Shown here piece after piece: positions 16,708-25,598 of a DNA stretch of 64,000 nucleotides. Source of the DNA: Dokdonella fugitiva (GTDB lineage Bacteria; Pseudomonadota; Gammaproteobacteria; Xanthomonadales; Rhodanobacteraceae); contig NZ_JACGXL010000002.1 of the NCBI RefSeq assembly GCF_014138265.1, forward strand, positions 847,640 to 911,639, written 5' to 3'. Each line of letters begins with the position of its first letter. Within the stretch, counting starts at the first letter, position 1. The translations under genes and the position numbers were made by a program. The notes below the pieces were generated by a model, which made no database searches, had not been told where the DNA came from, and was given only the letters and a program-made list of their open reading frames with translations.

Positions 16708-18162
16708 TCAGTCGAAACCGTCGGCGAACAGCGCGTCGCCCGCGCGCAGCGTGCCGACGACGAGCATGCGCGGCGCGTCGGCCGGCGGCGGGTCGAGTGG
16801 CGCGATCAGCGCGACCACCCCGCCGGCGAGCGTGTCGACGCCGTTCCACGCGCCGCTCTGCTCGACGAGTGCGCCGGGCACGGCGCCGGCGAAGAACGCG
16901 TCGGCGTCGATCGCATTGCCGGCCGGATCTTCGAACGTCGCGCCGGTCGCGTCGAGCGTGAGCCCGAGCACGGACATCAGCGGACGCGCGACGCTTTCGA
17001 CCGGACCGCCCGCGCGCGCGTCGGCCGGATCGGGCGCGCCGCGCAGGCGCGCGCGCGTCGCCCAGCGCTGGCCGACGCGATCGAGATAGCCGCGCAGTTC
17101 GACCTGGGCCGGCTGGCCGATGCCGCTCGCGTAGATCCCGTCCTCGTCGCGCAACTGCGCCGCGCGGCGCACGGTGTTGCCGAGCAGGGTGACCGTGCCG
17201 TCTGCACCGGCCTGCACGTCGGCGGGATCGACCGGGCCTTCGAGGCGGATCATCGGTGCGTCGAACTGGATGCCTTGCGCCGCGAACGCGCCGCCGGCAC
17301 CGAACACGCCGTCGACTTCGATCGCCGCGCCGGCGACGAGATCCTCCGCGCTGCCGTAGCGGAACTCGGTGCTCGCGTCGTAGCTGACCGTGTACGGCCC
17401 GAACGTGAAACTGCTCGCGTCGACCACGCCGACGAGGCCGGTGAGCGCGCCGAGCGCGCCCGGCGTGCCGACCGGCATCGGCGTGGCGCAGGCGAGGCGC
17501 GTCACGCTGTCGAGCACGCTCGCAGCGTCGAAGCCGGGGATCGCGTCAGCCCGGATCTGGACGTACTGCCCTGCCGCGACGCTACCGCCGCAGTCGATCG
17601 GCGTGACGCCGGCGACGCTCACGCGTTGCGGGCCGATCGAGATTTCGTCGCCGTTCGCGGCGTCCACGTAGCCGGACAGCAGCCAGCGCGGCGTCGGCGT
17701 CGGCAGGTATTCGACGAACGAGGCGAGCAGGCTCGCGTTGGCGTCGACGTAGCCGCTCACGTCGAGATGGTCGCCGAGCGCGACGTTGCCGATCGCGCCG
17801 CCGGGCACGCCCGTGAGGCGCGTGTCGGCGGTGACGGTGACTTCCTGGCCGAGCACGCGCAGCGGCACGACCGACGTGACCGGGCCGCGCACCGCGTAGG
17901 AGAACACCACGGTCGCCGCCGCCGGCACGCCGAGCGGTGCGGCGGTCGCGGCATAGCGTGCCTCGACGCGCAGGCCGGGCTTGTCGGGCAACGCACTGCC
18001 GGACGGCAACACCGCGTCGTCGACGACGACCTGCGTCTGCGCATCGACGCGCACGGCATGTCCGTTGACGTCGATGGTCTCGACCGCGCCCGCCAGGGCG
18101 CAGCCGCCGGTCATGGCCGCGCCGAGCAGCCGAGGGAGAGTCCGGGAAGATTTCGCTCGCAT
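16708..18162 (-). CDS. Secreted DUF5666-repeat protein with FADGFD tail
   Basis: A 484-residue exported protein. The N-terminus (MRAKSSRTLPRLLGAAMTGG, then CALAGAVETI) looks like a signal peptide. The body consists of repeated beta-rich units with the DUF5666 look: short runs such as VSGYVDANASLLAS, LSGYVDAANGDEISIGPQ and VDGVFGAGGAFAAQGI, each ending in a G-x-V-type strand. The protein ends ALFADGFD, nearly the same as the tail of the dehydrogenase at 13228. The ATG at 18162 starts the signal peptide. Function unknown; a secreted or surface protein is likely. Confidence 0.7.
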   Translation of the reverse strand: MRAKSSRTLPRLLGAAMTGGCALAGAVETIDVNGHAVRVDAQTQVVVDDAVLPSGSALPDKPGLRVEARYAATAAPLGVPAAATVVFSYAVRGPVTSVVPLRVLGQEVTVTADTRLTGVPGGAIGNVALGDHLDVSGYVDANASLLASFVEYLPTPTPRWLLSGYVDAANGDEISIGPQRVSVAGVTPIDCGGSVAAGQYVQIRADAIPGFDAASVLDSVTRLACATPMPVGTPGALGALTGLVGVVDASSFTFGPYTVSYDASTEFRYGSAEDLVAGAAIEVDGVFGAGGAFAAQGIQFDAPMIRLEGPVDPADVQAGADGTVTLLGNTVRRAAQLRDEDGIYASGIGQPAQVELRGYLDRVGQRWATRARLRGAPDPADARAGGPVESVARPLMSVLGLTLDATGATFEDPAGNAIDADAFFAGAVPGALVEQSGAWNGVDTLAGGVVALIAPLDPPPADAPRMLVVGTLRAGDALFADGFD

Positions 18163-18233
18163 GCGCGCATTGTCGCCGTGCGGGCGCGCCGGCGCATGGG
18201 TGGTTTCACCCAGGCGCACGAGCGCGATCCAGT

Positions 18234-18836
18234 TCACCGCGCGCCGTACTTCCAGTTGCGCGGTTTGCCCTGGGCGAGCCATTCGAGCGTGGTGGCGAGG
18301 CGTTGCGCGCGCGTCGCCTCGCGCTTCGCCTCGGTGATCCACTCGATGTACTCGCGTCGATCGCTGTTGCTGAAGCGCTCGAAGGTCTCGCGTGCCTTGT
18401 GGTTCTTCGCGAGCGCCGCGGCGAGGTCGTCGGGTACGTCCGCGGGTGGTCGCGGCCGGGTCCCGCGCGCGGCCGCGCGCGTCGCGCCGGCGTCGCCGAG
18501 CGCCATCGCCTTCTTCACGAGCGCCGCGAGCGCGCGTTTCGACGGCAGGTCCGCGAGCCGCTCGATACGCCCGAACTGGCCCATCGCATCGGCCGCCTTG
18601 GCGCTGTCGGCGACGCGGTCGCCGAGCCAGAAGCCGAACGCGACGTGCTGCTTGAACGCAGCCATGTTGCACAGCAGGCGACCACCGTAGGTGAAGTGCG
18701 GCGAGCTCCACTTGATCGTTTCCTGCGCGGCCGGGCAGGCCGCGTGCACGCATTCGCGCAGGTGCTCGAGGATCGGCCGCGCGAACGGAGCGGCCGCACC
18801 GATGTAGGCGTCGACGCGCGGATCGCGCGAGCTCAT
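18234..18836 (-). CDS. YdeI/OmpD-associated family protein with DUF1801 domain
   Basis: A 200-residue soluble protein. The N-terminal half (about 10-115) is a DUF1801/YdhG-type fold, with IKWSSPHFTYGGRLLCNMA and HVAFGFWL. The C-terminal half (about 140-195) is the YdeI-type domain, with DLAAALAKNHKARETFERFS, EYIEWITEAKREATRAQR and the terminal GKPRNWKYG. Some homologues are annotated as bacteriocin-protection proteins, but the biochemical role is unknown. The start at 18836 lies 19 bases downstream of the clp stop on the same strand, so the two may be cotranscribed. Confidence 0.85.
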   Translation of the reverse strand: MSSRDPRVDAYIGAAAPFARPILEHLRECVHAACPAAQETIKWSSPHFTYGGRLLCNMAAFKQHVAFGFWLGDRVADSAKAADAMGQFGRIERLADLPSKRALAALVKKAMALGDAGATRAAARGTRPRPPADVPDDLAAALAKNHKARETFERFSNSDRREYIEWITEAKREATRAQRLATTLEWLAQGKPRNWKYGAR

Positions 18837-18855
18837 GGCGTCGTCGCGCGCGGCG

Positions 18856-19569
18856 TCAGTGCGTGCCGACGACGACGATCGTCTTGCCCGACACCTCGAT
18901 CATGCCCTGTTCCTCGAGCTGCTTGAGCACGCGTCCGACCATCTCGCGCGAGCAGCCGACGATGCGGCTGATCTCCTGGCGCGAGATGCGGATCTGCTTG
19001 CCCTTCGGGTGGGTCATCGCGTCGGGCTCGTCGATGAGGTCGAGCAGGGTCTTGGCGACGCGACCGGTCACGTCCATGAAGGCGAGCCGGCTGACCTTGC
19101 GCGAGGTGTGCAGCAGCCGGTTGGTCAGCTGCGAGCCGATCGCGAACAGGATCTTCGGGCACTCGTCGCGCAGCGGCCCCTCGAACAGGTTGAACATGCG
19201 CTCGTAGCCGATCTCGGCCAGCTCGCACGGCGTGCGCGTGCGCACCATGACCTCGCGCCTTGGGGTTTCGACGAACAGCCCCATTTCACCGATGAACTCG
19301 CCCCGGTTGAGGTAGGCGAGGATCAGCTCGCGGCCTTCCTCGTCCTCGGACGAGACGGTGAGCGAGCCGTCGATGACGTAGTAGAGGATGTTGGCCGAGT
19401 CGCCCGGGCGGATGATCGCGGTCTTGCTCGCGTAGCGGCGTCGATGGCAGGCGCCGAGGAACCGCTCCATCGCGGCACGGTCGGGCGTGAGCATCGCGGG
19501 CGCCTGGACGCGGTTGACCTCGCGCTGCAGGTTGTAACGGAAATCGGCGATCTTGCCTTGCGCTTCCAT
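18856..19569 (-). CDS. clp: CRP/FNR-family global regulator Clp
   Basis: CRP-like transcription factor. In Xanthomonas the orthologue Clp binds TGTGA-N6-TCACA sites and is inhibited by cyclic di-GMP, linking signalling to secreted enzymes and adhesion. The N-terminal cyclic-nucleotide-binding fold is clear (RPGDSANILYYVIDGSLTV, YLNRGEFIGEMGLF), followed by the long dimer helix and a winged helix-turn-helix (about residues 180-225: ISRQEISRIVGCSREMVGRV). Length 237. A perfect CRP-type site occurs in this window at 13181, and a separate inverted repeat lies in its own upstream region at 19689. Ligand not determined here. Confidence 0.93.
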   Translation of the reverse strand: MEAQGKIADFRYNLQREVNRVQAPAMLTPDRAAMERFLGACHRRRYASKTAIIRPGDSANILYYVIDGSLTVSSEDEEGRELILAYLNRGEFIGEMGLFVETPRREVMVRTRTPCELAEIGYERMFNLFEGPLRDECPKILFAIGSQLTNRLLHTSRKVSRLAFMDVTGRVAKTLLDLIDEPDAMTHPKGKQIRISRQEISRIVGCSREMVGRVLKQLEEQGMIEVSGKTIVVVGTH

Positions 19570-19688
19570 TGGGTCCCCTCCGCACGGGGGCAGGCCCGTG
19601 GCGGTCGTGCTGGGCCATGGCGGAACGCACGGGGTTACATGCGTTTGCGAGCCCGCCGGGGGCCGGATGATTCATCTTATTGCAAATT

Positions 19689-19708
19689 GTGTCGCGCGTG
19701 GGCGACAC
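19689..19708. promoter_or_regulatory. Inverted repeat upstream of clp
   Basis: GTGTCGC-N6-GCGACAC, perfect 7-bp arms. It lies 120 bases upstream of clp, just upstream of a TAAGAT -10-like hexamer on the minus strand (19674-19679), so it would overlap the -35 area of clp. The spacing is CRP-like but the arms are not CRP consensus. Possible operator; the binding protein is unknown. Confidence 0.4.
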
Positions 19709-19804
19709 GGGAAGGATGGACGGGTGCGAAACGCCGTGGCGGCGGCGTGGAATCCGGTTTCATCGTGCTGGCGCTTGGCCCATAATCCGCCCCCTTGGCG
19801 GGGC

Positions 19805-19821
19805 GCCGCGGACTCCGCGGC
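19805..19821. promoter_or_regulatory. Palindrome in the speD leader
   Basis: GCCGCGGA-C-TCCGCGGC, perfect 8-bp arms, 40 bases before the speD start and downstream of a CATAAT -10-like hexamer (19780-19785). It could fold as an RNA hairpin in the leader or bind a regulator. No T run follows. Confidence 0.35.
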
Positions 19822-19861
19822 GGCCCCTTCGTTCGTTTTCGACGTTTCGAGGTAGTACGCC

Positions 19862-20647
19862 GTGGTCAAACCGATCCCGCGCCTGCAGCTGCAGGGTTTC
19901 AACAACCTGACCAAGGCGCTCAGCTTCAACATCTACGACATCTGCTATGCGGTGTCGGAAGACCAGCGCCGGCGTTACATCGAGTACATCGACGAACAGT
20001 ACGACTCCGATCGCCTCACGCAGATCCTCACGGACGTCGCGGAGATCATCGGCGCGAACATCCTCAACATCGCGCGCCAGGACTACGACCCGCAGGGCGC
20101 GTCGGTGACGATCCTGATCTCCGAGCACCCGGTGGTCGACAAGCTCGGCAAGGACGTCATCTCCGACGCCGTGGTCGCGCACCTGGACAAGAGCCACATC
20201 ACGGTGCACACCTACCCGGAGACGCACCCGCACAACGGCATCGCGACCTTCCGCGCCGACATCGACGTGGCCACCTGCGGCGTCATCTCGCCGCTGCGCG
20301 CGTTGAACTACCTCATCGACAGCTTCGAGTCGGACATCGTCACGATGGACTACCGCGTGCGCGGTTTCACGCGCGACGTGAAGGGTCGCAAGCACTACAT
20401 CGACCACAAGATCAACTCGATCCAGGATTACCTGGCCAAGCACATCCGTCAGAAATACGAGATGTTCGACGTCAACGTGTACCAGGAAAACATCTTCCAC
20501 ACGAAGATGCACGTGAAGGACTTCGACCTCGACACCTACCTGTTCGAGGCGAACGCCGACGATCTCTCGTTCAAGGAACGCCAGCGCATCGAGCAGCTGC
20601 TCAAGCGCGAGATCGAGGAACTGTTCCACGGCCGCAACCTGATGTGA
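19862..20647 (+). CDS. speD: S-adenosylmethionine decarboxylase proenzyme
   Basis: Makes decarboxylated S-adenosylmethionine, the aminopropyl donor for spermidine synthesis. This is the long enterobacterial class (262 residues with the GTG start at 19862). Self-cleavage is expected between Lys110 and Ser111 in [13 protein letters not shown], turning Ser111 into the pyruvoyl cofactor. The segments [20 protein letters not shown] and [11 protein letters not shown] are family-typical. It is divergent from clp, an arrangement typical of xanthomonads. Spermidine synthase is not in the window. Confidence 0.96.
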   Translation: MVKPIPRLQLQGFNNLTKALSFNIYDICYAVSEDQRRRYIEYIDEQYDSDRLTQILTDVAEIIGANILNIARQDYDPQGASVTILISEHPVVDKLGKDVISDAVVAHLDKSHITVHTYPETHPHNGIATFRADIDVATCGVISPLRALNYLIDSFESDIVTMDYRVRGFTRDVKGRKHYIDHKINSIQDYLAKHIRQKYEMFDVNVYQENIFHTKMHVKDFDLDTYLFEANADDLSFKERQRIEQLLKREIEELFHGRNLM

Positions 20648-20680
20648 GCGTGGCGGCGCCGGCGCGGCCGGCGTCGTGCG

Positions 20681-21325
20681 TCACACGCGGTACGCGACCG
20701 CCTTCATCACGTTCGAGGCGAAGCGCATCAGCGCCGGGATCGGCGCGGGCAGGGTGATCGCGCCCGCGGCGAGCGCGTGCTCGGCGTGGCGCGCCTCGTC
20801 GTCCTTCATGCGCCGCACGATCGCGCGGCTGCGCGCGTCGCCTTCGGGCAGCGTCTCGAGGTGTTCGCCGAGGTGGGCTTCGACCTGGCGCTCGGTCTCG
20901 ACGACGAAGCCGAGGCTGACGCGATCGCCGACCAGGCCCGCCCCCGCGCCGATCGCCCACGCACCCGCGTACCAGACCGGATTGAGCAGGCTCGGCCGGC
21001 TCGCGAGTTCCTCCAGCCGTTCGCCGCACCAGGCGAGGTGGTCGGTTTCCTCCGCCGCGGCGGCGAGCATCTGCCGGCGCAGCGGCGCTTCGCGCGCGAC
21101 CGCGGCCTGGCCGAAGTAGAGCGCCTGCGCACAGACTTCGCCGACGTGGTTCACGCGCATGAGCCCGGCCGCATGGCGGCGCGCGCGCTCGTCGAACGCA
21201 GGGTCGGCGAGGCCGCCCGCGGGCGAGGGCTGCGCGGCGGCCGGTTTCGGCACGCTCACGGTCTCGAGCGCACGCCCGATCTCGACGAGCAGGCGATCCA
21301 GCGGCGACAGCGATCGTTCGATCAT
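20681..21325 (-). CDS. coq7: Coq7-type demethoxyubiquinone hydroxylase
   Basis: Di-iron enzyme that adds the last hydroxyl in ubiquinone synthesis. Iron-binding Glu/His motifs are visible in order: [44 protein letters not shown] and [13 protein letters not shown]. The N-terminal 50 residues are variable. The ATG at 21325 ([13 protein letters not shown]) gives 214 residues, the usual bacterial length. It converges on speD with a 33-base gap. Confidence 0.94.
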   Translation of the reverse strand: MIERSLSPLDRLLVEIGRALETVSVPKPAAAQPSPAGGLADPAFDERARRHAAGLMRVNHVGEVCAQALYFGQAAVAREAPLRRQMLAAAAEETDHLAWCGERLEELASRPSLLNPVWYAGAWAIGAGAGLVGDRVSLGFVVETERQVEAHLGEHLETLPEGDARSRAIVRRMKDDEARHAEHALAAGAITLPAPIPALMRFASNVMKAVAYRV

Positions 21326-21369
21326 GGCGCCATTGTCGGGCGAAACGGCCATTGCAGCCAATGACGGCG

Positions 21370-22605
21370 TCACGTCGGTGCTCCGGCATCGAGTTGCGCC
21401 GCGAGCAGCGCGAGCGGATGCACTACCGGCGGTGCGCCGCCGCGTTCACGCAGCCCATTGCCGAGGTGGATGCGGCAGCCGATGTTGGTCGTCAGCAGCA
21501 GGTCGGGCTCGAGCGTGACGGCCTGGTCGAGCTTCTCCGCCCGCAGCCGGTCGGCGAACGACGGATGTTCGATGAAGTAGCTGCCGGCGGCACCGCAGCA
21601 GCGCGGCTGCTCGGGCAGCTCGAGCACGACGAGCTGCGGCACGCGCGCGAGCAGCGCGCGGATCGCGGCGAGCGCGCCGGCGACGTTGACCTGGGTGCAC
21701 GGCAGGTGCAACGCAGCGCGGCACTGCAGCGGCCGGAAGCGCAGCGCGGCAAACGCCGCATCGGCCGCGAGGAATGCGTGGATGTCGGGCGCCGCGAGCG
21801 GCGTGCCCGCGGCGACTTCGTCGCGCAGGTCGCCGTGGCAGCCGCTGCTGCAGCCGAGCACGACCTCGGCGTGCGTACCCAGCAAGGCCTCGCGCGTCGC
21901 CGCGGCTTCGCGTGCGGCGTCGTCGACGAACCCGCCGTGCCGCGACAGCGCGCCACAGCAGTGGTGGTCGACCTCGATCACGCGATGGCCGGCTGCTTCG
22001 AGCAGGGTGCGCGCGGCGGCGAGCGTGTCGGCCTCGTAGACGCTGCCGACGCAGCCGCGGAACAGCGCGATCGCGCACCCGGTCGCAGGGGCGGGTGGCG
22101 CCGCGATCGCGCGCCGCCGTGGCGCCGCGGGAACGGTCTCGCCGATGCGACGCCAGCGTGAGCCGCGCGGCAGCAGGCGCGCGAGCCGCGGCAGCCAGCG
22201 CGGCGCGTGCACCGCGGCGCCGAACCACGCGAGCGCGCGCAGCCGGCGCGGCGCATGCAGCCAGCGGCGCAGGCGGCTCGGCGGCGCCGCGGCGACGAGC
22301 GCGGCCCGGGTCTGCACGAGCAGGTCGTCGTAGCGCACCTGCGAGGGACAGACCTTCTGGCACGACAGGCAGCCGAGGCAGTGGTCGAGATGGGCGACCG
22401 CGGCCGCGTCCGGCGCGAGCCGCCCCTCGGCCAGCGCCCGCGCGAGCGCGATCCGCCCGCGCGGGGACTCCGCTTCGGTCCGCTCCAGGCGGTAGGTCGG
22501 GCAGTGCGGCAGGCACAGGCCGCACATCACGCACTGGTCGGCGAGGGCCGCCACGCCCGGTTTGGCGCGGGGGGCGCCCGATGCAGGTACGGACATGCGG
22601 TTCAT
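21370..22605 (-). CDS. GlcF-like iron-sulfur oxidoreductase subunit
   Basis: Electron-transfer subunit resembling glycolate oxidase GlcF. Two 4Fe-4S clusters are indicated by [14 protein letters not shown] and [12 protein letters not shown] in the first 110 residues, followed by two CCG domains with [12 protein letters not shown] and [14 protein letters not shown]. The first 22 residues are variable; ATG codons at 22605 and 22596 are both possible, and a GTG at 22626 less so. No glcD or glcE partner is adjacent, so the oxidised substrate (glycolate, lactate or another 2-hydroxyacid) is open. It is divergent from rplM. Confidence 0.85.
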   Translation of the reverse strand: MNRMSVPASGAPRAKPGVAALADQCVMCGLCLPHCPTYRLERTEAESPRGRIALARALAEGRLAPDAAAVAHLDHCLGCLSCQKVCPSQVRYDDLLVQTRAALVAAAPPSRLRRWLHAPRRLRALAWFGAAVHAPRWLPRLARLLPRGSRWRRIGETVPAAPRRRAIAAPPAPATGCAIALFRGCVGSVYEADTLAAARTLLEAAGHRVIEVDHHCCGALSRHGGFVDDAAREAAATREALLGTHAEVVLGCSSGCHGDLRDEVAAGTPLAAPDIHAFLAADAAFAALRFRPLQCRAALHLPCTQVNVAGALAAIRALLARVPQLVVLELPEQPRCCGAAGSYFIEHPSFADRLRAEKLDQAVTLEPDLLLTTNIGCRIHLGNGLRERGGAPPVVHPLALLAAQLDAGAPT

Positions 22606-22643
22606 GCTACCATTCACGGCTTGCACTGGATCGCGCCCCCTGC

Positions 22644-22672
22644 TTGCTAGCCGGCGGCACTTCCGCTATCCT
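22644..22672 (+). promoter_or_regulatory. Probable sigma-70 promoter of rplM-rpsI
   Basis: TTGCTA (22644-22649), a 17-base spacer and TATCCT (22667-22672), 58 bases before the rplM ATG. Spacing is ideal and both hexamers are reasonable for a GC-rich genome. Confidence 0.55.
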
Positions 22673-22692
22673 CCCGCGCCCTCATTTACGAC

Positions 22693-22710
22693 GGCCCGGT
22701 TTCTTGGGCC
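22693..22710 (+). promoter_or_regulatory. Hairpin in the rplM leader
   Basis: GGCCC (22693-22697), an 8-base loop and GGGCC (22706-22710), in the 5' untranslated region 20 bases before the rplM start. In other bacteria L13 can repress its own operon through the leader RNA; this hairpin is a candidate site, not proven. Confidence 0.35.
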
Positions 22711-22729
22711 CAGCCAGAGTCTTACCGAT

Positions 22730-23164
22730 ATGAAAACGATCAGCGCCAAGGCTGAAACCGTCAAACGCGACTGGTACGTGGTCGACGCCGCCGGCAAGAC
22801 CCTCGGCCGCCTGTGCACGGAGCTCGCGCATCGCCTGCGCGGCAAGCACAAGACCATCTACACCCCGCACGTGGATACCGGCGACTACCTCGTCGTGATC
22901 AATGCGGAGAAGATCGCCGTCACCGGCAACAAGATGGAAGACAAGAACTATCATCGCTTCACCGGTCACATCGGCAACCTCAAGACGACGTCGCTGAAGG
23001 ACATGCTCGCGCGTCATCCGGAGCGCGTCATCGAGATCGGCGTGAAGGGCATGCTGCCGAAGAATCCGCTCGGCCGCGCGATGTACCGCAAGCTGAAGGT
23101 GTATGCCGGCCCGAACCATCCGCACACGGCGCAGCAGCCGCAGGTGCTCGAGGTCAAGGCGTAA
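22730..23164 (+). CDS. rplM: 50S ribosomal protein L13
   Basis: Large-subunit ribosomal protein. The 144 residues carry the family blocks [54 protein letters not shown] and the HPHTAQQP end. The ATG at 22730 gives the normal N-terminus. It is followed by rpsI after 58 bases, the universal L13-S9 pair. Confidence 0.98.
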   Translation: MKTISAKAETVKRDWYVVDAAGKTLGRLCTELAHRLRGKHKTIYTPHVDTGDYLVVINAEKIAVTGNKMEDKNYHRFTGHIGNLKTTSLKDMLARHPERVIEIGVKGMLPKNPLGRAMYRKLKVYAGPNHPHTAQQPQVLEVKA

Positions 23165-23222
23165 GAATTCCGAGCCCGTGCCGGCTGGTACGGACTAATC
23201 CACGAAGCTGAAGAAACGACAC

Positions 23223-23615
23223 ATGGCGATCCAGCAGAACTACGGCACCGGCCGTCGCAAGTCCTCCGCAGCGCGCGTGTTCCTGCGCAAGGGCAGCGGC
23301 GCGATCACGGTCAACGGCAAGGCCCTCGACGACTTCTTCGGTCGCGAGACCTCGCGCATGATCGTGCGCCAGCCGCTCGAGCTGACCCAGAACCAGGACA
23401 AGTTCGACGTGCTCGTCACGGTCGAAGGCGGCGGCATGACGGGCCAGGCCGGTGCGATCCGCCTGGGCATCGCGCGCGCGCTGGTCGAGTACGACGAGGC
23501 GCTCAAGTCGCCGCTGCGCAAGGCCGGGTTCATGACCCGCGACGCGCGCGAAGTCGAGCGCAAGAAGGTCGGCCTGCACAAGGCCCGCCGCGCGACGCAG
23601 TACTCCAAGCGCTGA
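23223..23615 (+). CDS. rpsI: 30S ribosomal protein S9
   Basis: Small-subunit ribosomal protein whose C-terminal tail reaches the P site. It starts [20 protein letters not shown], has LTVEGGG-like [20 protein letters not shown], and ends with the conserved basic tail ATQYSKR. 130 residues, normal length. Cotranscribed with rplM. Confidence 0.98.
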   Translation: MAIQQNYGTGRRKSSAARVFLRKGSGAITVNGKALDDFFGRETSRMIVRQPLELTQNQDKFDVLVTVEGGGMTGQAGAIRLGIARALVEYDEALKSPLRKAGFMTRDAREVERKKVGLHKARRATQYSKR

Positions 23616-23627
23616 TCGATCGATCTT

Positions 23628-23667
23628 CCGCTGCCGTCGATGGCGGCAGCGGCGGGCCTTCGGGCCC
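23628..23667 (+). other. Tandem hairpins after rpsI
   Basis: CCGCTGCCG/CGGCAGCGG, a 9-bp stem (23628-23652), then GGGCC-TTCG-GGCCC with a stable tetraloop (23654-23667). No T run follows, so this is a processing or Rho-dependent 3' end candidate for rplM-rpsI rather than a classical terminator. Confidence 0.45.
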
Positions 23668-23725
23668 GGGGATGGGAGCCGGCTCAGACGGCCACGCCGC
23701 GGCTCCCGCCAAATCCCGCCCTCAT

Positions 23726-23799
23726 TGGGGGATCGTCTAACGGTAGGACAACGGACTCTGACTCCGTTTATCTAGGTTCGAATCCTAGTCCCCCAGCCA
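23726..23799 (+). tRNA. tRNA-Gln (anticodon CTG)
   Basis: A full cloverleaf is visible: acceptor TGGGGGA/TCCCCCA, D arm GTCT/GGAC, anticodon stem ACGGA/TCCGT with loop CTCTGAC giving anticodon CTG (reads CAG), T arm CTAGG/CCTAG with loop TTCGAAT. The discriminator G and the CCA end are encoded. It is followed at once by an intrinsic terminator. Confidence 0.97.
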
Positions 23800-23803
23800 T
23801 ACG

Positions 23804-23831
23804 AAAAGCCCCCGCATCGCGGGGGCTTTTT
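23804..23831 (+). terminator. Intrinsic terminator of tRNA-Gln
   Basis: GCCCCCGC (23808-23815), loop ATC, GCGGGGGC (23819-23826), then five T. The A run before the stem pairs with the T run. It begins five bases after the tRNA CCA. Confidence 0.9.
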
Positions 23832-23891
23832 ATTTGGCGGCGGAGATCCATCCCGTCACACGCCGCCGGGCGCATCCGGCCCGCCACACAC

Positions 23892-23920
23892 AAAAAGGCC
23901 CCCGCATTGCAGCGAGGGCC
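23892..23920 (-). terminator. Intrinsic terminator of the beta-helix gene
   Basis: On the minus strand GGCCCTCGC (23920-23912), a 6-base loop and GCGGGGGCC (23905-23897) are followed by five T (A run at 23892-23896). It has one mismatch in the stem and lies 75 bases past the stop of the beta-helix gene. Confidence 0.7.
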
Positions 23921-23995
23921 GGGTCCAAGACAGACAACTCCGACGCCGGGAGTGTTGCGGCGTCACCCCTGAGTTGCGGCCGCCGGCGTGCGTTT

Positions 23996-25522
23996 TCAAC
24001 GATCCTGCGGCAGCCGTCCCGCCGCTGCCCGGTGCCGGGACGAGGCGCGCAGGCGCGAAGCAGCGAGGCCGCCGAGCAGGCCCGCGAGGAGCACGGCGAA
24101 GCGCACGGAAAGACCCGGTACCGCTGCCGCGGCCGCGGGCGCGCCCTGCTCGAACGCGCCGACATCGGTGGCCGCTCCGTACACGCGCGGGAATCCGCGC
24201 TGGTCGAACGCGAGGCCGTCGTCGTTGCTGCCCGCGTCCACGGCCGGGCTACCGGGCGCCAACGCATGCGTGCGCGTGGGGCCGCCGTTCGAACGCAGCG
24301 GACCGAGCAGCGGGTCGTCGCTGCGCGTGTCCGCGGGCAGGACGAGCGCGGGATCGCTGGCACCGACGAGATCGTGGCTGCCGACGATCGTGAGCGGCGT
24401 GCGTCCCTGCAGGTTCGCTGCTTCGTCCGCGTCGGCTGCGTTGCCGTGGACGATCGTGCTGTACAGCGCGCTGCCGTCCGCCTCGATCCACGCCGCGCCG
24501 CCGGCACTCGCGCGGTTCGCGGCGATCGTGCTGTTGACCGCACGCAGGGTCGACGGCCAACGCATGAACAACCCGCCGCCGACGCCGTCGGCGGCCTCGT
24601 TGCTCGAAATCGTGCTGTTCGACAGGAACAGGGGATTGAACGTGGCGATGCCGCCCGCGCGGCCCTCGCTGTAATTCGAATCGATCGTCGAGCTGCGCAC
24701 GTTGCCGCCGACGATCGTGACGATGCCGCCGCCGATGTCGTAGCTCGTGCGCCCGTCGCGCACCTCGTGCACGGCTCGATTGCCGCTGACCGTGCTCGCG
24801 GTGAGGTCGAGCACGTAGGTGAAGATCGCGCCGCCGAACGCGGCGGTGCCGGCATCCTCGTGCACGCCCTTGGCGACGTTGCCCGAAACCGTGCTGTTGT
24901 CGAGCGTGACCGCATACGCGTAGATCGCGCCGCCGTACGAGCCTTCGCCGCCCGCGTAGCAGTTGCGCACGGTGGTGTCGTCGAGGTACAGGAATGCCGC
25001 GGACGCGATGCAGCCGCCCGCGCCGACGTGGAAGCCGGTCGCGCGATCGTGCCCGTTCTCGATCGTGAGGCCCTTCACGGTCAGCGCACCGTCGGCCGGA
25101 TGGATCAGCACGCGATCGCGATGGTTGCCGTCGAGCGACAGCTGGTAGCGGCCGGGTCCGGTCAACGTGAGCGTGTCGGCGTCGATTTCGATCGCGCCCG
25201 TCGTGAGCGTGATGCGCGAGCACGTGAGCTGGCTCAGGTCGATTTCGTCGTTGTCGCTCGCGGCGGCGGCGGCTGCGCGCAGGCTGCCGGGACCGGCGTC
25301 GGCGCAGTTCGTCACCGGCAGCACCGTGGCCGGCACCGACGGGCGCGACGGCCTTGCGCGGCCGGTCGCGAACGTCGCGAACACGCGGCGCGCCGGATCG
25401 CTGCGCAGCTGCGGTGCCGTCGCGGCCTGCGCCGCGAACCCATCCGTCGGTGCGCCACAGGTCGCGGCCACGAGTGCCGTCGCGAGCAGGCGGTGCGGCA
25501 GGCGAGGCGGACGGGCGATCAT
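23996..25522 (-). CDS. Choice-of-anchor Q beta-helix protein with C-terminal sorting tail
   Basis: Exported 508-residue protein. It has a signal peptide at 1-30 (LPHRLLATALVAATCGAPTD), then a right-handed parallel beta-helix with repeated rungs such as VTLDNSTVSGNVAKG, LDLTASTVSGNRAV and LFLSNSTISSNEAADG. The choice-of-anchor Q segment follows (AVDAGSNDDGLAFDQRGFP to ATDVGAFEQG). The C-terminus is VPGLSVRFAVLLAGLLGGL, a hydrophobic helix, then an Arg-rich end; this resembles an IPTL-CTERM type tripartite sorting signal. The ATG at 25522 starts the signal peptide. A surface-attached adhesin or polysaccharide-binding role is inference. Confidence 0.8.
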   Translation of the reverse strand: MIARPPRLPHRLLATALVAATCGAPTDGFAAQAATAPQLRSDPARRVFATFATGRARPSRPSVPATVLPVTNCADAGPGSLRAAAAAASDNDEIDLSQLTCSRITLTTGAIEIDADTLTLTGPGRYQLSLDGNHRDRVLIHPADGALTVKGLTIENGHDRATGFHVGAGGCIASAAFLYLDDTTVRNCYAGGEGSYGGAIYAYAVTLDNSTVSGNVAKGVHEDAGTAAFGGAIFTYVLDLTASTVSGNRAVHEVRDGRTSYDIGGGIVTIVGGNVRSSTIDSNYSEGRAGGIATFNPLFLSNSTISSNEAADGVGGGLFMRWPSTLRAVNSTIAANRASAGGAAWIEADGSALYSTIVHGNAADADEAANLQGRTPLTIVGSHDLVGASDPALVLPADTRSDDPLLGPLRSNGGPTRTHALAPGSPAVDAGSNDDGLAFDQRGFPRVYGAATDVGAFEQGAPAAAAAVPGLSVRFAVLLAGLLGGLAASRLRASSRHRAAAGRLPQDR

Positions 25523-25598
25523 GCGCGAGTCTCCGAGGCGCCGGCCTGGTTCGGCCGGTCCCGCATGGGAGCACGGCCGCCGCGAAGCGGTCAATTGC

